A DNA stretch of 64,000 bases, from NCBI GenBank assembly GCA_963817065.1, contig CAWFMO010000002.1, forward strand, positions 620,001 to 684,000, in the 5' to 3' direction. Each line of letters begins with the position of its first letter. Positions within the stretch are counted from its first letter, which is position 1. Positions 41,966 to 50,870 of this stretch are shown here, one piece after another. The position numbers and the translations under genes were made by a program. Origin of the DNA: CAWFMO01 sp963817065 (GTDB taxonomy: Bacteria > Actinomycetota > Thermoleophilia > Solirubrobacterales > 70-9). The notes beneath the pieces are model-generated. The model made no database searches and had not been told where the DNA came from. It saw nothing but the letters and a program-made list of their open reading frames with translations.

Positions 41966-43039
41966 TCACGGGATCGAGATGTCGGCGTGGTCTCCGACCA
42001 GGAAGCGGAGTGTCTTCGGCATCCCGTCGCTGCGCGCGAGGCGAACGTCGCGGCCGAGCAGGCTCGCCTCCATGCGCGCGCTGAGGTCGATGATCGAGGA
42101 GCCCGCGAGGACGATCGAGTGCTCGATCTCCGAGCCGCGGATCTCGACGTCGCGATCTATCGCGGTGTAGGGCCCGACGTAGGAGTCGACGATGTGGGCG
42201 TTGGCGCCGATCACCGCCGGGCCGCGGACGCGGCTGCGTTCGAGCTTCGCGCCGGCCTCGATCACGACCCGGCCCTCGACCTCGGATTCAACCAGCTCGC
42301 CGTCCGATCGCGGCTCGATGTCCTCGAGCACGAGCCGGTTCGCCTCGAGCATGTCCTCGAGCCGGCCGGTGTCCTTCCACCAGCCCTTGACGACGTGCGG
42401 CTCGACCCGCTTGCCGCCGTCGATCAGCGCCTGGATCGCATCGGTGATCTCGAGCTCGTCGCGCCACGAGGGCTCGATCGAGCGCGCGGCGTCGAAGATC
42501 GAGGGCTCGAACATGTAGACCCCGACCAGCGCCAGGTCGCTCGGCGGGTCCTTGGGCTTCTCGACCAGGCGAACGACGCGCTCGCCGTCGAGCTCGGCGA
42601 CGCCATAGGACTCGGGGTCCTTGACCGCGGTCAGCAGGATCAGCGCGTCGGGCTCGTTGGCGCGGAAGGCGTCGACGAGCTCGGTGATCCCGTCGCGGAG
42701 CAGGTTGTCGCCGAGGTACATGACGAAGGCGTTCTCGCCGATGAACTCCTCGGCGGTGAGCACGGCGTGGGCGAGCCCCCTGGGCGCGTCCTGCTCGATG
42801 TAGGTGATCCGAGCGCCGAAGTCGGAGCCGTCGCCGGCCGCTTCGCGGATCTCGCCCCCGGTCTCCGGGGCGATGATGATCCCGATCTCGGTGATACCGG
42901 CCTCGACCAGGGCCTCGATCCCGTAGAAGAGCACGGGCTTGTTCGCGACCGGCACGAGCTGCTTCGCCGACGTGTGCGTGATCGGGCGCAGGCGCGTGCC
43001 CGCGCCCCCGGAAAGGATCAGTCCCTTGAGGTCTTCCAT
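41966..43039 (-). CDS. rfbA: Glucose-1-phosphate thymidylyltransferase, long form
   Basis: Makes dTDP-glucose, the first step of the pathway. The 357-residue product has the nucleotidyltransferase signature LILSGGAGTRLRPITHTSAK, LVPVANKPVLFYGIEALVEA, YLGDNLL and EKPKDPPSDLALVGVYMF. The last ~110 residues form a left-handed beta-helix (SEVEGRVVIEAGAKLERSRV, RGPAVIGANAHIVDS, VGPYTAIDRDVEIRGSEIEH). This makes it the long StrD/RmlA3-like type rather than the ~290-residue short RmlA; the extra domain usually aids oligomerisation. First gene of the operon. Confidence 0.92.
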   Translation of the reverse strand: MEDLKGLILSGGAGTRLRPITHTSAKQLVPVANKPVLFYGIEALVEAGITEIGIIIAPETGGEIREAAGDGSDFGARITYIEQDAPRGLAHAVLTAEEFIGENAFVMYLGDNLLRDGITELVDAFRANEPDALILLTAVKDPESYGVAELDGERVVRLVEKPKDPPSDLALVGVYMFEPSIFDAARSIEPSWRDELEITDAIQALIDGGKRVEPHVVKGWWKDTGRLEDMLEANRLVLEDIEPRSDGELVESEVEGRVVIEAGAKLERSRVRGPAVIGANAHIVDSYVGPYTAIDRDVEIRGSEIEHSIVLAGSSIIDLSARMEASLLGRDVRLARSDGMPKTLRFLVGDHADISIP

Positions 43040-43117
43040 TGAGCGGGCAAGGCTACCCGTGTCCCGGCGATTGGCGTACCCTTTGGAGTCAAGCGGGCAA
43101 CTAAGGAGGGCAGTGGG

Positions 43118-44605
43118 GTGAAACGGATTCTCGGACTGGCGGTCTTAGCGGCGGGCCTCGCGCTCTGCACGCCGGCTGGCGCGGTGACGATCCCGGTTAC
43201 GACGGTTGCTGACGAGCTCGACGGCGGCTTCGGAGACACCGGGTGCTCGCTGCGCGAGGCGGTGCAGGCCGCAAACCAGAACGCACCGTTTGAGAATGAC
43301 GCGGGCGCAGACTGCCCTGGCGACGCCGGCGGCCTTGACACGATCCTGCTTCAGGGCGGGCTCACCTACCCGGTCATCCGTGATGGGACTTTCGGCGACC
43401 TGGACGGCATCGACGACGACAACACCGACGGCGACCTCGACATCGCCGGTGGCGGCGGCATCACGATCCGCGCCGTCGGCTCGGGCCTGGCGACGATTGA
43501 CGCCGGAAACCAGGTTTGTCCATGCCCGATGGAGCGTGTCATCGAGTTCCTTCCCAACTCCGGTGCGAACAGGCTCGAACGCCTGCGGATCACCGGCGGC
43601 TTCCCTCAGGCAAGCACGGCCGCCGATCAGGGCGACGGGGGTGGCGGAATCCTGAACCAGGCCAACCTGACGGTCGTCGATAGCGAGATCGTGGACAACA
43701 TCGCCGCGTCGACCGCCGCAGCGACCGCTCTCGGTGGAGGAATCTTCAATCGCGGTGCGTCTGCCCGGCTCACGATGACCGGCAGCACGGTTGCCGAGAA
43801 CACGGTCACCTCCACCGACGATGCCGGCGCCGATCAGCGCAAGGGCACCGGCGGCGGCATCGCCAGCTACACACCCGGCGGCACACAGGCGACCGCGCCG
43901 CTCGGCGTGAGCCTCACCAACGTGACGATCTCCGACAACGAAGCCGACTTCGACGCCGGGAATCCCGGCCAGGTAGGAGGGATCTTCACCTCCGACGCAG
44001 GTGTTCAGACACCGACTACGCTGAGCAGCGTCACGATCACCGACAACCTCGGGACGGCGGCGGGCGGGATGCAGGTGTTCATGGGCACGGCGAGCGGCGT
44101 GATCGTTGCCGGCAACACCGACCTCCAGAACGTTGCGCCGGACTGCGCCGGCTTGCCGGATTCGCTTGGGGGCAACATCCTCGGAACGACCGCCGGAATC
44201 GCCGACTGTAGCTCGTTCGAGTTCGACGGCCCAAACGACCTGGTGCCGGTGAGCGACGGCAGTCCCGTGGACGTGAGCCTGGGCGACCTGCTCCCGAACG
44301 AGGGGCCGACCCGCGCACACCGGCCCAACGAGGGCAGTCCCGCGATCAATCGCGGCGGTCCTTGCCCGACGCTCGACCAGCGGGGGCTCTTCCGCCCCTC
44401 GGTGCCGCCGTGCGACTCGGGCTCGATCGAGGTTGGCGCATCGCCACCACCGCCACCCCCCACACCGCTGGCGCCAACGACACCGGCTGCCTCCGGCCCG
44501 ACCGGCCAGCGCGCCGCCGCACTGAAGAAGTGCAAGAAGAAGAAGAAGAAGTCGAAGAAGGCGCGCAAGAAGTGCAAGAAGAAGGCGTTGAAGCTCCCGC
44601 TGTGA
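43118..44605 (+). CDS. Exported CSLREA / choice-of-anchor-Q beta-helix protein, KCK tail
   Basis: GTG start with a strong ribosome site (AAGGAGGG at 43103-43110), 495 residues. Signal peptide RILGLAVLAAGLALCTPAGA, CSLREAV at 43-49. Beta-helix turns: DSEIVDN, GSTVAEN, NVTISDN, SVTITDN. The middle carries a four-Cys set (CPCPMERV, CAGLPD). End hallmarks: HRPNEGSPAINRGG, LDQRGLFRPS, CDSGSIEVG. The tail is GQRAAALKKCKKKKKKSKK, ARKKCKKKALKLPL. Overlaps the next paralogue by four bases (GTGA): a tandem, co-translated pair and the only two such genes coupled to each other here. Confidence 0.88.
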   Translation: MKRILGLAVLAAGLALCTPAGAVTIPVTTVADELDGGFGDTGCSLREAVQAANQNAPFENDAGADCPGDAGGLDTILLQGGLTYPVIRDGTFGDLDGIDDDNTDGDLDIAGGGGITIRAVGSGLATIDAGNQVCPCPMERVIEFLPNSGANRLERLRITGGFPQASTAADQGDGGGGILNQANLTVVDSEIVDNIAASTAAATALGGGIFNRGASARLTMTGSTVAENTVTSTDDAGADQRKGTGGGIASYTPGGTQATAPLGVSLTNVTISDNEADFDAGNPGQVGGIFTSDAGVQTPTTLSSVTITDNLGTAAGGMQVFMGTASGVIVAGNTDLQNVAPDCAGLPDSLGGNILGTTAGIADCSSFEFDGPNDLVPVSDGSPVDVSLGDLLPNEGPTRAHRPNEGSPAINRGGPCPTLDQRGLFRPSVPPCDSGSIEVGASPPPPPPTPLAPTTPAASGPTGQRAAALKKCKKKKKKSKKARKKCKKKALKLPL

Positions 44606-45972
44606 AGCGGCTGATCGCGGCAACCGCTGTCCTATTCGGGATCGCCTGCGCTCCCGCGAGCGCGGCGACGATCACCGTCACCATCACCAACGACGACTAC
44701 GAGGTCGGCAGCGGCTGTTCGCTGCGCGAGGCGGTGGAGGCCGCGAACGGGATCGTCCTGACCAACCTCGGTTGCGCCCCCGGCGATGCGGGCCTCGACA
44801 CGATCCTGCTCACCCCGGGGCTGACCTACGAGCTCGATCGCCACAACGCGCCCGAGGACGCCAACCTCTACGGAGACCTCGACATCAAGGACCCGGTCAC
44901 GATCAAGACCAACGGCGCTCTGGCGACGATCGACGGCGGAAAGACCGACCCCGACATACCGGCCGTCAACAACGACAGGGTGATCCAGACCCATGACGAC
45001 TCAGATGCGGTGACGCTCGAGCGGCTCCGGATCACCAACGGGCGCGAGCACGCGGGCGGCCTTGCCAGTGGCGGGGGCGGGATCCGCAGCGACGACCTCG
45101 ACGACCCCCTGACCGTGATCGACAGCGAGATCGTCGGCAACGAGGTGTCGGACAGCGACGGCTCACCGCAGTTCACATGGGGAGGCGGGATCTTCGCCTA
45201 TGCCGGCTCGGTGAGCCTGATCCGCAGCACGGTCGCGAACAACACGCTCAAGGACAACGGCGAGGAGAGCTCGAACGGCGGCGGGATCGCGCTCAACGAC
45301 CCGGCCGACCTGACCGCAATCAACAGCACGATCTCGGGCAACAAGGCGGAGGAGAACGTCGGGGTCAACACCGAGGCGCACGGCGGCGGCATCTTCGCCT
45401 ACAACGGCGACGTGACGCTGACCAACGTCACGGTCACCAACAACACCGCCGAGTCGACCCAGGGCACAGGCACGGGGGGTGTCGGCGGCGGCATCTACGA
45501 CCTCAGCGAGCTCGCGCCGATCACCCTCGACAACTCGATCGTCGCCGGCAACACCACCACGGGAGCGCACGCCGACTGCAACAACCTCGTCCTTGCCCCC
45601 GGCGATTTCAACCTCGTCGGCGCCTGCACGGTCACCGGCGCGGGCAACCTCACCGGCGCTTCCGCCGGTCTCGGGCTGCTCGGCGCCAACGGCGGGCCGA
45701 CAAGGACCCACGCCCTTCTGTCGGGCAGCCTCGCGATCAACCACGGCGGCAGCTGCCCGGCGACCGACCAGCGCGGAATCGCGCGGCCGCAGGGCGGCGC
45801 CTGTGACACCGGAGCCTTCGAGGTCGAGGTCGCGGCAGCCGCGCCACCGAGCGCGGGGGCGCCCCCGGCTGCTGCGACCGGCCAGCGCGCCGCCGCGCTC
45901 AAGAAGTGCAAGAAGAAAAAGGGCAGGAAGCGCAAGAAGTGCCGCAAGAAGGCGCTGAAGCTGCCGGTATGA
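44602..45972 (+). CDS. Exported CSLREA / choice-of-anchor-Q beta-helix protein, KCK tail
   Basis: GTG at 44602 inside the stop of the previous gene gives 456 residues. Signal peptide RLIAATAVLFGIACAPASA, CSLREAV at 39-45. Repeats DSEIVGN, RSTVANN, NSTISGN, NVTVTNN with GGGIF(A)Y between, then NGGPTRTHALLSGSLAINHG, DQRGIARPQ, CDTGAFEVE. The tail is GQRAAALKKCKKKKGRKRKK, CRKKALKLPV. Similar to its upstream neighbour (both have GDLDI, PGLTYEL/PVI and the SEIV turn), so it arose by tandem duplication. Confidence 0.88.
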   Translation: MKRLIAATAVLFGIACAPASAATITVTITNDDYEVGSGCSLREAVEAANGIVLTNLGCAPGDAGLDTILLTPGLTYELDRHNAPEDANLYGDLDIKDPVTIKTNGALATIDGGKTDPDIPAVNNDRVIQTHDDSDAVTLERLRITNGREHAGGLASGGGGIRSDDLDDPLTVIDSEIVGNEVSDSDGSPQFTWGGGIFAYAGSVSLIRSTVANNTLKDNGEESSNGGGIALNDPADLTAINSTISGNKAEENVGVNTEAHGGGIFAYNGDVTLTNVTVTNNTAESTQGTGTGGVGGGIYDLSELAPITLDNSIVAGNTTTGAHADCNNLVLAPGDFNLVGACTVTGAGNLTGASAGLGLLGANGGPTRTHALLSGSLAINHGGSCPATDQRGIARPQGGACDTGAFEVEVAAAAPPSAGAPPAAATGQRAAALKKCKKKKGRKRKKCRKKALKLPV

Positions 45973-45973
45973 A

Positions 45974-47203
45974 CTAGCGGCGGCGCTTGCGCCGGCAGCG
46001 TTTCGGCCTCTGGCGCTTCTTCGGCTTCTTGCAGCGTTTGCGCTTCCCGATCTGGCCGGGGAGCGTCGGGACACCGGACGCAGCGGGGATTCCCTGATCG
46101 ACAGCGGCCAGCGAACGCAGGTGATCGCGGATCCCGATCCCGAATCCGGTGGGTGCGCCGGAGTAGTAGGCCCCTATCCCTTCGAGCAGCGCGTTGTGAC
46201 AGCCGCCGTAATCCTCGGTGGTGTTCCAGGTCCATGCGAGGTAGGAGGCTCCGATCGAGTCCGCGAAGCGCATCCATTCGTCGCTGAAATCGTGGTTGCA
46301 GTCGGTGTCGCCGAACCCGCCGGTGACCACGGGGGCAACAGTGCCGATCGAGCTGATGTCGGCCCGGCACTGCCCGATGCAGGGTCCGTAGTCGAAGGTG
46401 CTGACGTTCGCGCCGACCGGGCCGTGGGGGTCGCTCGGGCGCCGCGCGAGCCACTCGCTGAAGTCGCCCGCGTATCCGATCCCGCTGACCAGGATCGGCT
46501 GCTGCGCTCCCGTATTCCGCACCGCGTCGACGAGCGACTGCTGACTCGCGGTCTGGTAGTTGCCGAAGACGTCATCCGTCTCCATGCAGCCGTTTTGCCA
46601 ACACTCCCAGGTGATGTGGTGCGGCTCGTCGTAGAGGTGGAACGCGACCGCACCGTTGTCGTTGAAGGTCGTCGCGACCGAGGCCCAGAACGCCGGAGCA
46701 TGGTCGGCATCGGCCATCGGGAGCTCGGCGCTGTCGCCGCCAGGGTCCTCGACGGTGTTGAGACCGGCGCCGGGCGCGGCGACGCTCAGACGCAGGACCG
46801 CGTAGATCCCGACAGCATTCAGCCGTTCGACGAAGGCGACGATCGCGTTCCGATAGGCGGCGCCCCCGTAGGCGGTGCCGACGCCGTTGATCCCGAGCCA
46901 GCACTGCTCGTTGAGCGGGATCGCGACCGCGTTGGCTCCCCAGCCGCGGATCGCCCTGACCGCCGCGTCGTCGACGGGGCCCTGGAAGATCCCCCAGCCT
47001 TGGGCGCATGCGTACTCGCTGCCGGAACGGTTGACGCCGAGCAGGCGCACGACCTGGCTCCCGGCGACGAGGTGGTTTCCGCTGACCCGAAGCGGGGGCG
47101 GCGCGCCGCCGCTGCGGTCGGGGGCGGTGGCCGCCGCGAGCACGGTCGCGGCAAGCGCGACTCCGAAAAGCTTGGATATCCCCCTCACGCCGCGGATCTT
47201 CAC
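45974..47203 (-). CDS. GH5-like secreted protein lacking the expected nucleophile Glu, basic tail
   Basis: Product of 409 residues. N-terminal membrane/signal segment KLFGVALAATVLAAATAPD. The TIM-barrel matches glycoside hydrolase family 5 cellulases: VVRLLGVNRSGSEYACAQGW, VDDAAVRAIRGWGANAVAIP, AVAFHLYDEPHH (Glu193 acid/base, with Asp where Asn is usual), SYLAWTWNT near the end. The nucleophile strand reads PVVTGGFGDTDC, with Gly296 (GGG, 46316-46318) where the family has Glu (GxEFG). One base change would restore GAG. The tail is GKRKRCKKPKKRQRPKRCRR. If the sequence is right it is a carbohydrate-binding rather than hydrolysing protein. Confidence 0.8.
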   Translation of the reverse strand: MKIRGVRGISKLFGVALAATVLAAATAPDRSGGAPPPLRVSGNHLVAGSQVVRLLGVNRSGSEYACAQGWGIFQGPVDDAAVRAIRGWGANAVAIPLNEQCWLGINGVGTAYGGAAYRNAIVAFVERLNAVGIYAVLRLSVAAPGAGLNTVEDPGGDSAELPMADADHAPAFWASVATTFNDNGAVAFHLYDEPHHITWECWQNGCMETDDVFGNYQTASQQSLVDAVRNTGAQQPILVSGIGYAGDFSEWLARRPSDPHGPVGANVSTFDYGPCIGQCRADISSIGTVAPVVTGGFGDTDCNHDFSDEWMRFADSIGASYLAWTWNTTEDYGGCHNALLEGIGAYYSGAPTGFGIGIRDHLRSLAAVDQGIPAASGVPTLPGQIGKRKRCKKPKKRQRPKRCRRKRRR

Positions 47204-47244
47204 CGGTCGCCGGCGCCGCGACTGTGAGTCAGCTCACCCGCGGC

Positions 47245-47712
47245 TCAGTACGTCCCGCCGAGCTTCGAGTGGTCCCAGCTCGCGATCCGCTCGGGATGGA
47301 AGCGGACCGCAACCCGCTTCTTCGCCTGCTGCTCGAGCAGCGCCGCGGCGTCGCCCTCGACCGACTCGAGGCCATCGGCGTAGCGGACGGTGAGCTGCTT
47401 GGCGACGTCGAAGACGGTCTCGTGGTCGCGGACGATCTCGGCCTCGGCCTCGATCGTGACCCCCTTCAGCTCGACGTACTCGTGGCCGGTCTCGACCATC
47501 AGCGTCGCGCGCGGGTCGCGTTCGAGGTTCTTGACCTTCTGCGACTTGGCGTAGGTGTAGATCCAGATCTCGCGCTCGCGGAGGACGTACCAGAGCGGCA
47601 TCAGGTGCGGCCAGCCGCGGGGGCCGAACGAGCCGACCACGACGACGCGCTCGTTCTCGAGCAGCTCGACCTGCTCGTCGTGGGTGAGCGTTATCTCGTT
47701 GCGGCGCGACAA
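47245..47712 (-). CDS. PPOX-class (FMN/F420-binding split barrel) protein
   Basis: Product of 155 residues with TTG start (47710-47712) directly after the TAG of the acylase gene. Split-barrel landmarks: RVVVVGSFGPRGWPHLMPLW, IYTYAKSQKVKNLERDPRAT, LMVETGHEYVELKGVTIEAE, HPERIASWDHSKLGGTY at the end. Actinobacterial members bind F420 or FMN and reduce small molecules; the cofactor cannot be told by eye. Co-transcribed with the penicillin acylase. Confidence 0.82.
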   Translation of the reverse strand: MSRRNEITLTHDEQVELLENERVVVVGSFGPRGWPHLMPLWYVLREREIWIYTYAKSQKVKNLERDPRATLMVETGHEYVELKGVTIEAEAEIVRDHETVFDVAKQLTVRYADGLESVEGDAAALLEQQAKKRVAVRFHPERIASWDHSKLGGTY

Positions 47713-50109
47713 CTAACGGGGGGTGAGGCGCAGCACTTTCCAGGGCCCCTCGCCGGCCATCGGCTGGGTGCGCCCGGCTAGCCACGGCCCCTGGGTGTCG
47801 TCGTAGTGATCCGAGCCCGGGTGCCCGGACTGGCCGGTGAACGCCTGCCAGCGCGAGCGCTCGGGGCGCACCGGGTCGGCGACCATGCGCCAGCTCGGCG
47901 CCCACGCGGCCTGCTCGGGGTTAGCGGGGTCGCTCGCGACCTGGCAGACGGTCTCCTCGCCGCCGCCGACCTCGAGGCTGCGGTTGAAGATCCGCGCGAA
48001 GAGCGGGTTGGCGCCGCCGAGCGTGTGCGGGAACTCGAGCCGGTGGACCTTGCCCCAGCGCCAGCCGGCCTCCTCGGTGCCGAAGCTCGACTCGAGGTCG
48101 TCGAGCGCCCCGCGCAGCGCGTCGACGACGAGGTCGTCCCAGGGGCGGCCGATCAGCTTCTCGTCGCCCTCCTCCCAGAGCGCGAGCAGGTGCGAGAACC
48201 AGCGCCAGGTCGAGGAGTTGTGGTCGAGGAAGCCGTTGTCGGCGCGATCCATCCAGCGCTCGGAGAGGTCGCGGTCGCGGATCGCGGCGCGGGCGAACTC
48301 GCGCGCGAAGCGGATCACGAACGCGTGGTAGACGCTCGCGGCGACCGAGTCGGGGGTCATCTGGCCGTCCCAGCTCTTGAGGATCTCGATCGCGCGGGTC
48401 TCGCGCTGGCCCTTGGGCTTGAGGCGGGCGAGGCGGTGGACGACCTCGACCCCGGGGATCGAGTGCTTGTCGAGCTGCATGCGCTCGAAGTCGTCGAGGT
48501 CGTGCTGCTCGGCCGAGTTCAGGAGGTCCTCGATCCGCTTCGCGCGGTAGCCGTCCATGTACTCGGAGGTGATGTGGTGCTTGAAGCCGTTGGCCTCGAT
48601 CTTGTTGTTGGCCGTCACCACATAGCCGCTCTCGGGGTCGACGAGGTCCGGCTGCTCGGAGTAGGGAACCGTCCCGTCCCACTCGTACTCGCCGGTCCAG
48701 CCCGGCTTCGGCAGGTCGGGGCAGTCGCCGCGGCGGATCGGGAGCCGTCCGACGAGCTTGTAGCCGATCCCCCCGTGGCGGTCGGCCCAGACGAGGTTCG
48801 AGACCGGGGCGTGGGAGTCGGCGAGCAGGTCGACGAGCTCGGCGCCGCTGGTCGGCTCGAGAACGCCGATGTTCGCCTCGGTCACGAACGGGAAGTCGAA
48901 AGCGGTCCAGCGCAGCGCGAGCGGCTCGGACTCGTCCGCGTTCAGCGCCTCGTTGACGATCGGGCCGTGGTGGGTGCTGCGGACGACGTGGGTGACCGGC
49001 TGCTCGCTGCCCTTGACCGCGATCGGCTCCTCCACCGTCTCGACTTCGCGCCACTCGCCCTCGAACTCGTACTTATCGTCCTCGATCCGCTCGATGAACA
49101 GGTCCTGGACGTCGGCCATCGCGTTGGTGAAGGTCCAGCAGACGTCGTTGTTCTGGCCCATGAGCACACCGGGGACGCCGGGCAGCGACGCGCCGCGGCA
49201 GAATCGGTCGCCGAGCTCGAGCCCGACCTGGTACCAGATGCCCGGCATGCTCGGGGAGAGATGCGGATCGCCGGCGATCAGCGGGCCGCCGGTCGCCGAG
49301 CGCTCGGCGGAGACGGCCCAGTTGTTCGAGCCGCTCGCCGCGGCGGCGAGCCCGATCTGGTCGCGGACCCGGGCGATCTGCTCGGCGAGCGCGCGCCCGT
49401 TGCCCTCGAAGCCCTGCCCGGGGCGGGTGACCACGGGGTTGCCGATCGGATAGGTGGGGTTGAGCCGCGCCGCGGTCTCCTCGCCGAGCTCGCGCGCCAT
49501 GTCGGCGCGCAGCAGCTCGCTCTCCCAGTTGGTCGAGAGGCCGAAGGCGAGCAGCTTGCCGCAGGCGAGCATGTCGACGGGCTTCCAGGGCTCGAAGTCG
49601 ATCCGCAGGATCTGGAACTCGGCCGGGAGCGCGTTGCCGGCCTCGGCGGCGGCGTTGACCCCGTCGCAGAAGGCCTCGAGCGCCGAGCGCAGCTCCGGGC
49701 TCAGCTCGGCCTCCTCGCGCTCCGCCGTCCTCCGGCATCCGAGCGTCCGCATGAAGCGGTCCAGCGTCAGGCCCTCCTCCCCGGCGATCTCGGAGATCCT
49801 CCCGGCGGTGACGCGACGGTAGAGCTCGCACTGCCAGAGCCGGTCCTGGCCGTGGCAGAAGCCCTGGCCGTAGAGGAGGTCGAGCTCGCTCGACGCCTTC
49901 ACGTGCGGGACGGCCCAGCGGTCGCGGTGGATCTCGATCGGGCGCTCGAGGCCCTCGACCGTCAGCTCGCCCTCGGTGCGCGGCAGCGGCCGGCGGAAAA
50001 GGCGGTACCAGGCGCCGGCGGCACTGGTCCCGGCGATACCCGCGAGTCCCGCCGCAACCGCCGCCCCGATCCGGGCAATGCTCTCAGCGCTCGAGCGCCG
50101 CCTGGCCAT
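47713..50109 (-). CDS. Penicillin-acylase family N-terminal nucleophile hydrolase
   Basis: Product of 798 residues. One N-terminal membrane helix (IGAAVAAGLAGIAGTSAAGA) anchors it outside the membrane. Alpha-chain segment HRDRWAVPHVKASSELDLLY, GQGFCHGQDRLWQCELYRRV. The autoprocessing site is SGSNNWAVSAERSATGGPLI with Ser261 as the new N-terminus and nucleophile, then GDPHLSPSMPGIWYQVGLEL. The beta chain shows LPGVPGVLMGQNNDVCWTFT. Substrates in this family range from penicillins to acyl-homoserine lactones and lipopeptides; none can be assigned. Followed by the split-barrel gene. Confidence 0.9.
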   Translation of the reverse strand: MARRRSSAESIARIGAAVAAGLAGIAGTSAAGAWYRLFRRPLPRTEGELTVEGLERPIEIHRDRWAVPHVKASSELDLLYGQGFCHGQDRLWQCELYRRVTAGRISEIAGEEGLTLDRFMRTLGCRRTAEREEAELSPELRSALEAFCDGVNAAAEAGNALPAEFQILRIDFEPWKPVDMLACGKLLAFGLSTNWESELLRADMARELGEETAARLNPTYPIGNPVVTRPGQGFEGNGRALAEQIARVRDQIGLAAAASGSNNWAVSAERSATGGPLIAGDPHLSPSMPGIWYQVGLELGDRFCRGASLPGVPGVLMGQNNDVCWTFTNAMADVQDLFIERIEDDKYEFEGEWREVETVEEPIAVKGSEQPVTHVVRSTHHGPIVNEALNADESEPLALRWTAFDFPFVTEANIGVLEPTSGAELVDLLADSHAPVSNLVWADRHGGIGYKLVGRLPIRRGDCPDLPKPGWTGEYEWDGTVPYSEQPDLVDPESGYVVTANNKIEANGFKHHITSEYMDGYRAKRIEDLLNSAEQHDLDDFERMQLDKHSIPGVEVVHRLARLKPKGQRETRAIEILKSWDGQMTPDSVAASVYHAFVIRFAREFARAAIRDRDLSERWMDRADNGFLDHNSSTWRWFSHLLALWEEGDEKLIGRPWDDLVVDALRGALDDLESSFGTEEAGWRWGKVHRLEFPHTLGGANPLFARIFNRSLEVGGGEETVCQVASDPANPEQAAWAPSWRMVADPVRPERSRWQAFTGQSGHPGSDHYDDTQGPWLAGRTQPMAGEGPWKVLRLTPR

Positions 50110-50144
50110 TGCCAGAGCCTAGGGGAGCGGGCCGGGTGCCGCGC

Positions 50145-50870
50145 TCAGTCGGTCAGGTCGGCGGGCAGCCGGCCCTCGAGCTCGAGCTTCTCGAGGTGGG
50201 CCTGCATCGCGATCGCCGCCGCGCCGCGGAGCTCGGCCGGGACGTCGTCCCAGGCGGCGTCGAGGAGCTTCGCGCGCGAGCGCTCGCCGCCCTCGAGCGC
50301 CTTGATCAGCTTCGCGTCCCGCCCGCGGCGATGCTCGATGTACTCCTCGATCTTCGCCGCCGGGTCGTCGATCTGTGGGCCGTGCCCTGGGTAGAGGACC
50401 TCGAGCTCGAGATCGAGCAGCTTCCAGAGCGACGCCATGTAGTCGGTCAGCGAGCCCCCGTGCTCGGCGCTGGGGACGATGCTCGAGCCGTAGCCGGCGA
50501 TCAGGTCGCCTGAGAAGCAAGCCTTGCCGGCGACGAAGCAAATGTGATCCGGCGCGTGCCCGGGCGTCGCGACCGCGGTCAGCGGGCCTTCGGACTCGCC
50601 GTCGGCGAGCGTCGTCGCCTCGACGCCGAGCAGCTCGACCCCCGCGGCGTGGTCGCCGTGCCCGTGTGTGAGCAGGACCGAGCCGATCCCGCCGCGCTCC
50701 GCGGCCGCGGCCTTGACCGCCTCGGCGTGGCCGGCGTCGGCGGGGCCGGGGTCGATCACGATCACGCCGCCGTCGACCGGGCCGGCGAGATAGGTGTTGG
50801 TCCCCTCGAGCGTCATCGGCCCCGGGTTCGGGGCGACGATCCGGGTGACGTCGAGCGCTTCCGGCGCTAT
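50145..50870 (-). CDS. MBL-fold metallo-hydrolase, start codon uncertain
   Basis: Homologous sequence begins right after the PafBC stop (APEALDVTRIVAPNPGPMTLEG), but no ATG/GTG/TTG lies there. The only codon in place is ATA at 50868-50870, forming ATAG with the upstream TAG. An ATG at 50814-50816 would cut the first strand; a GTG at 50991-50993 would add 41 unlikely residues. The zinc site is intact: THGHGDHAAG, TPGHAPDHICF, SGDLIAGYGS, YPGHGPQIDDP. This is the glyoxalase-II/beta-lactamase-like LACTB2 type with a C-terminal helical domain (AKIEEYIEHRRGRDAKLIKA). Expressed after PafBC. Confidence 0.8.
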   Translation of the reverse strand: MAPEALDVTRIVAPNPGPMTLEGTNTYLAGPVDGGVIVIDPGPADAGHAEAVKAAAAERGGIGSVLLTHGHGDHAAGVELLGVEATTLADGESEGPLTAVATPGHAPDHICFVAGKACFSGDLIAGYGSSIVPSAEHGGSLTDYMASLWKLLDLELEVLYPGHGPQIDDPAAKIEEYIEHRRGRDAKLIKALEGGERSRAKLLDAAWDDVPAELRGAAAIAMQAHLEKLELEGRLPADLTD

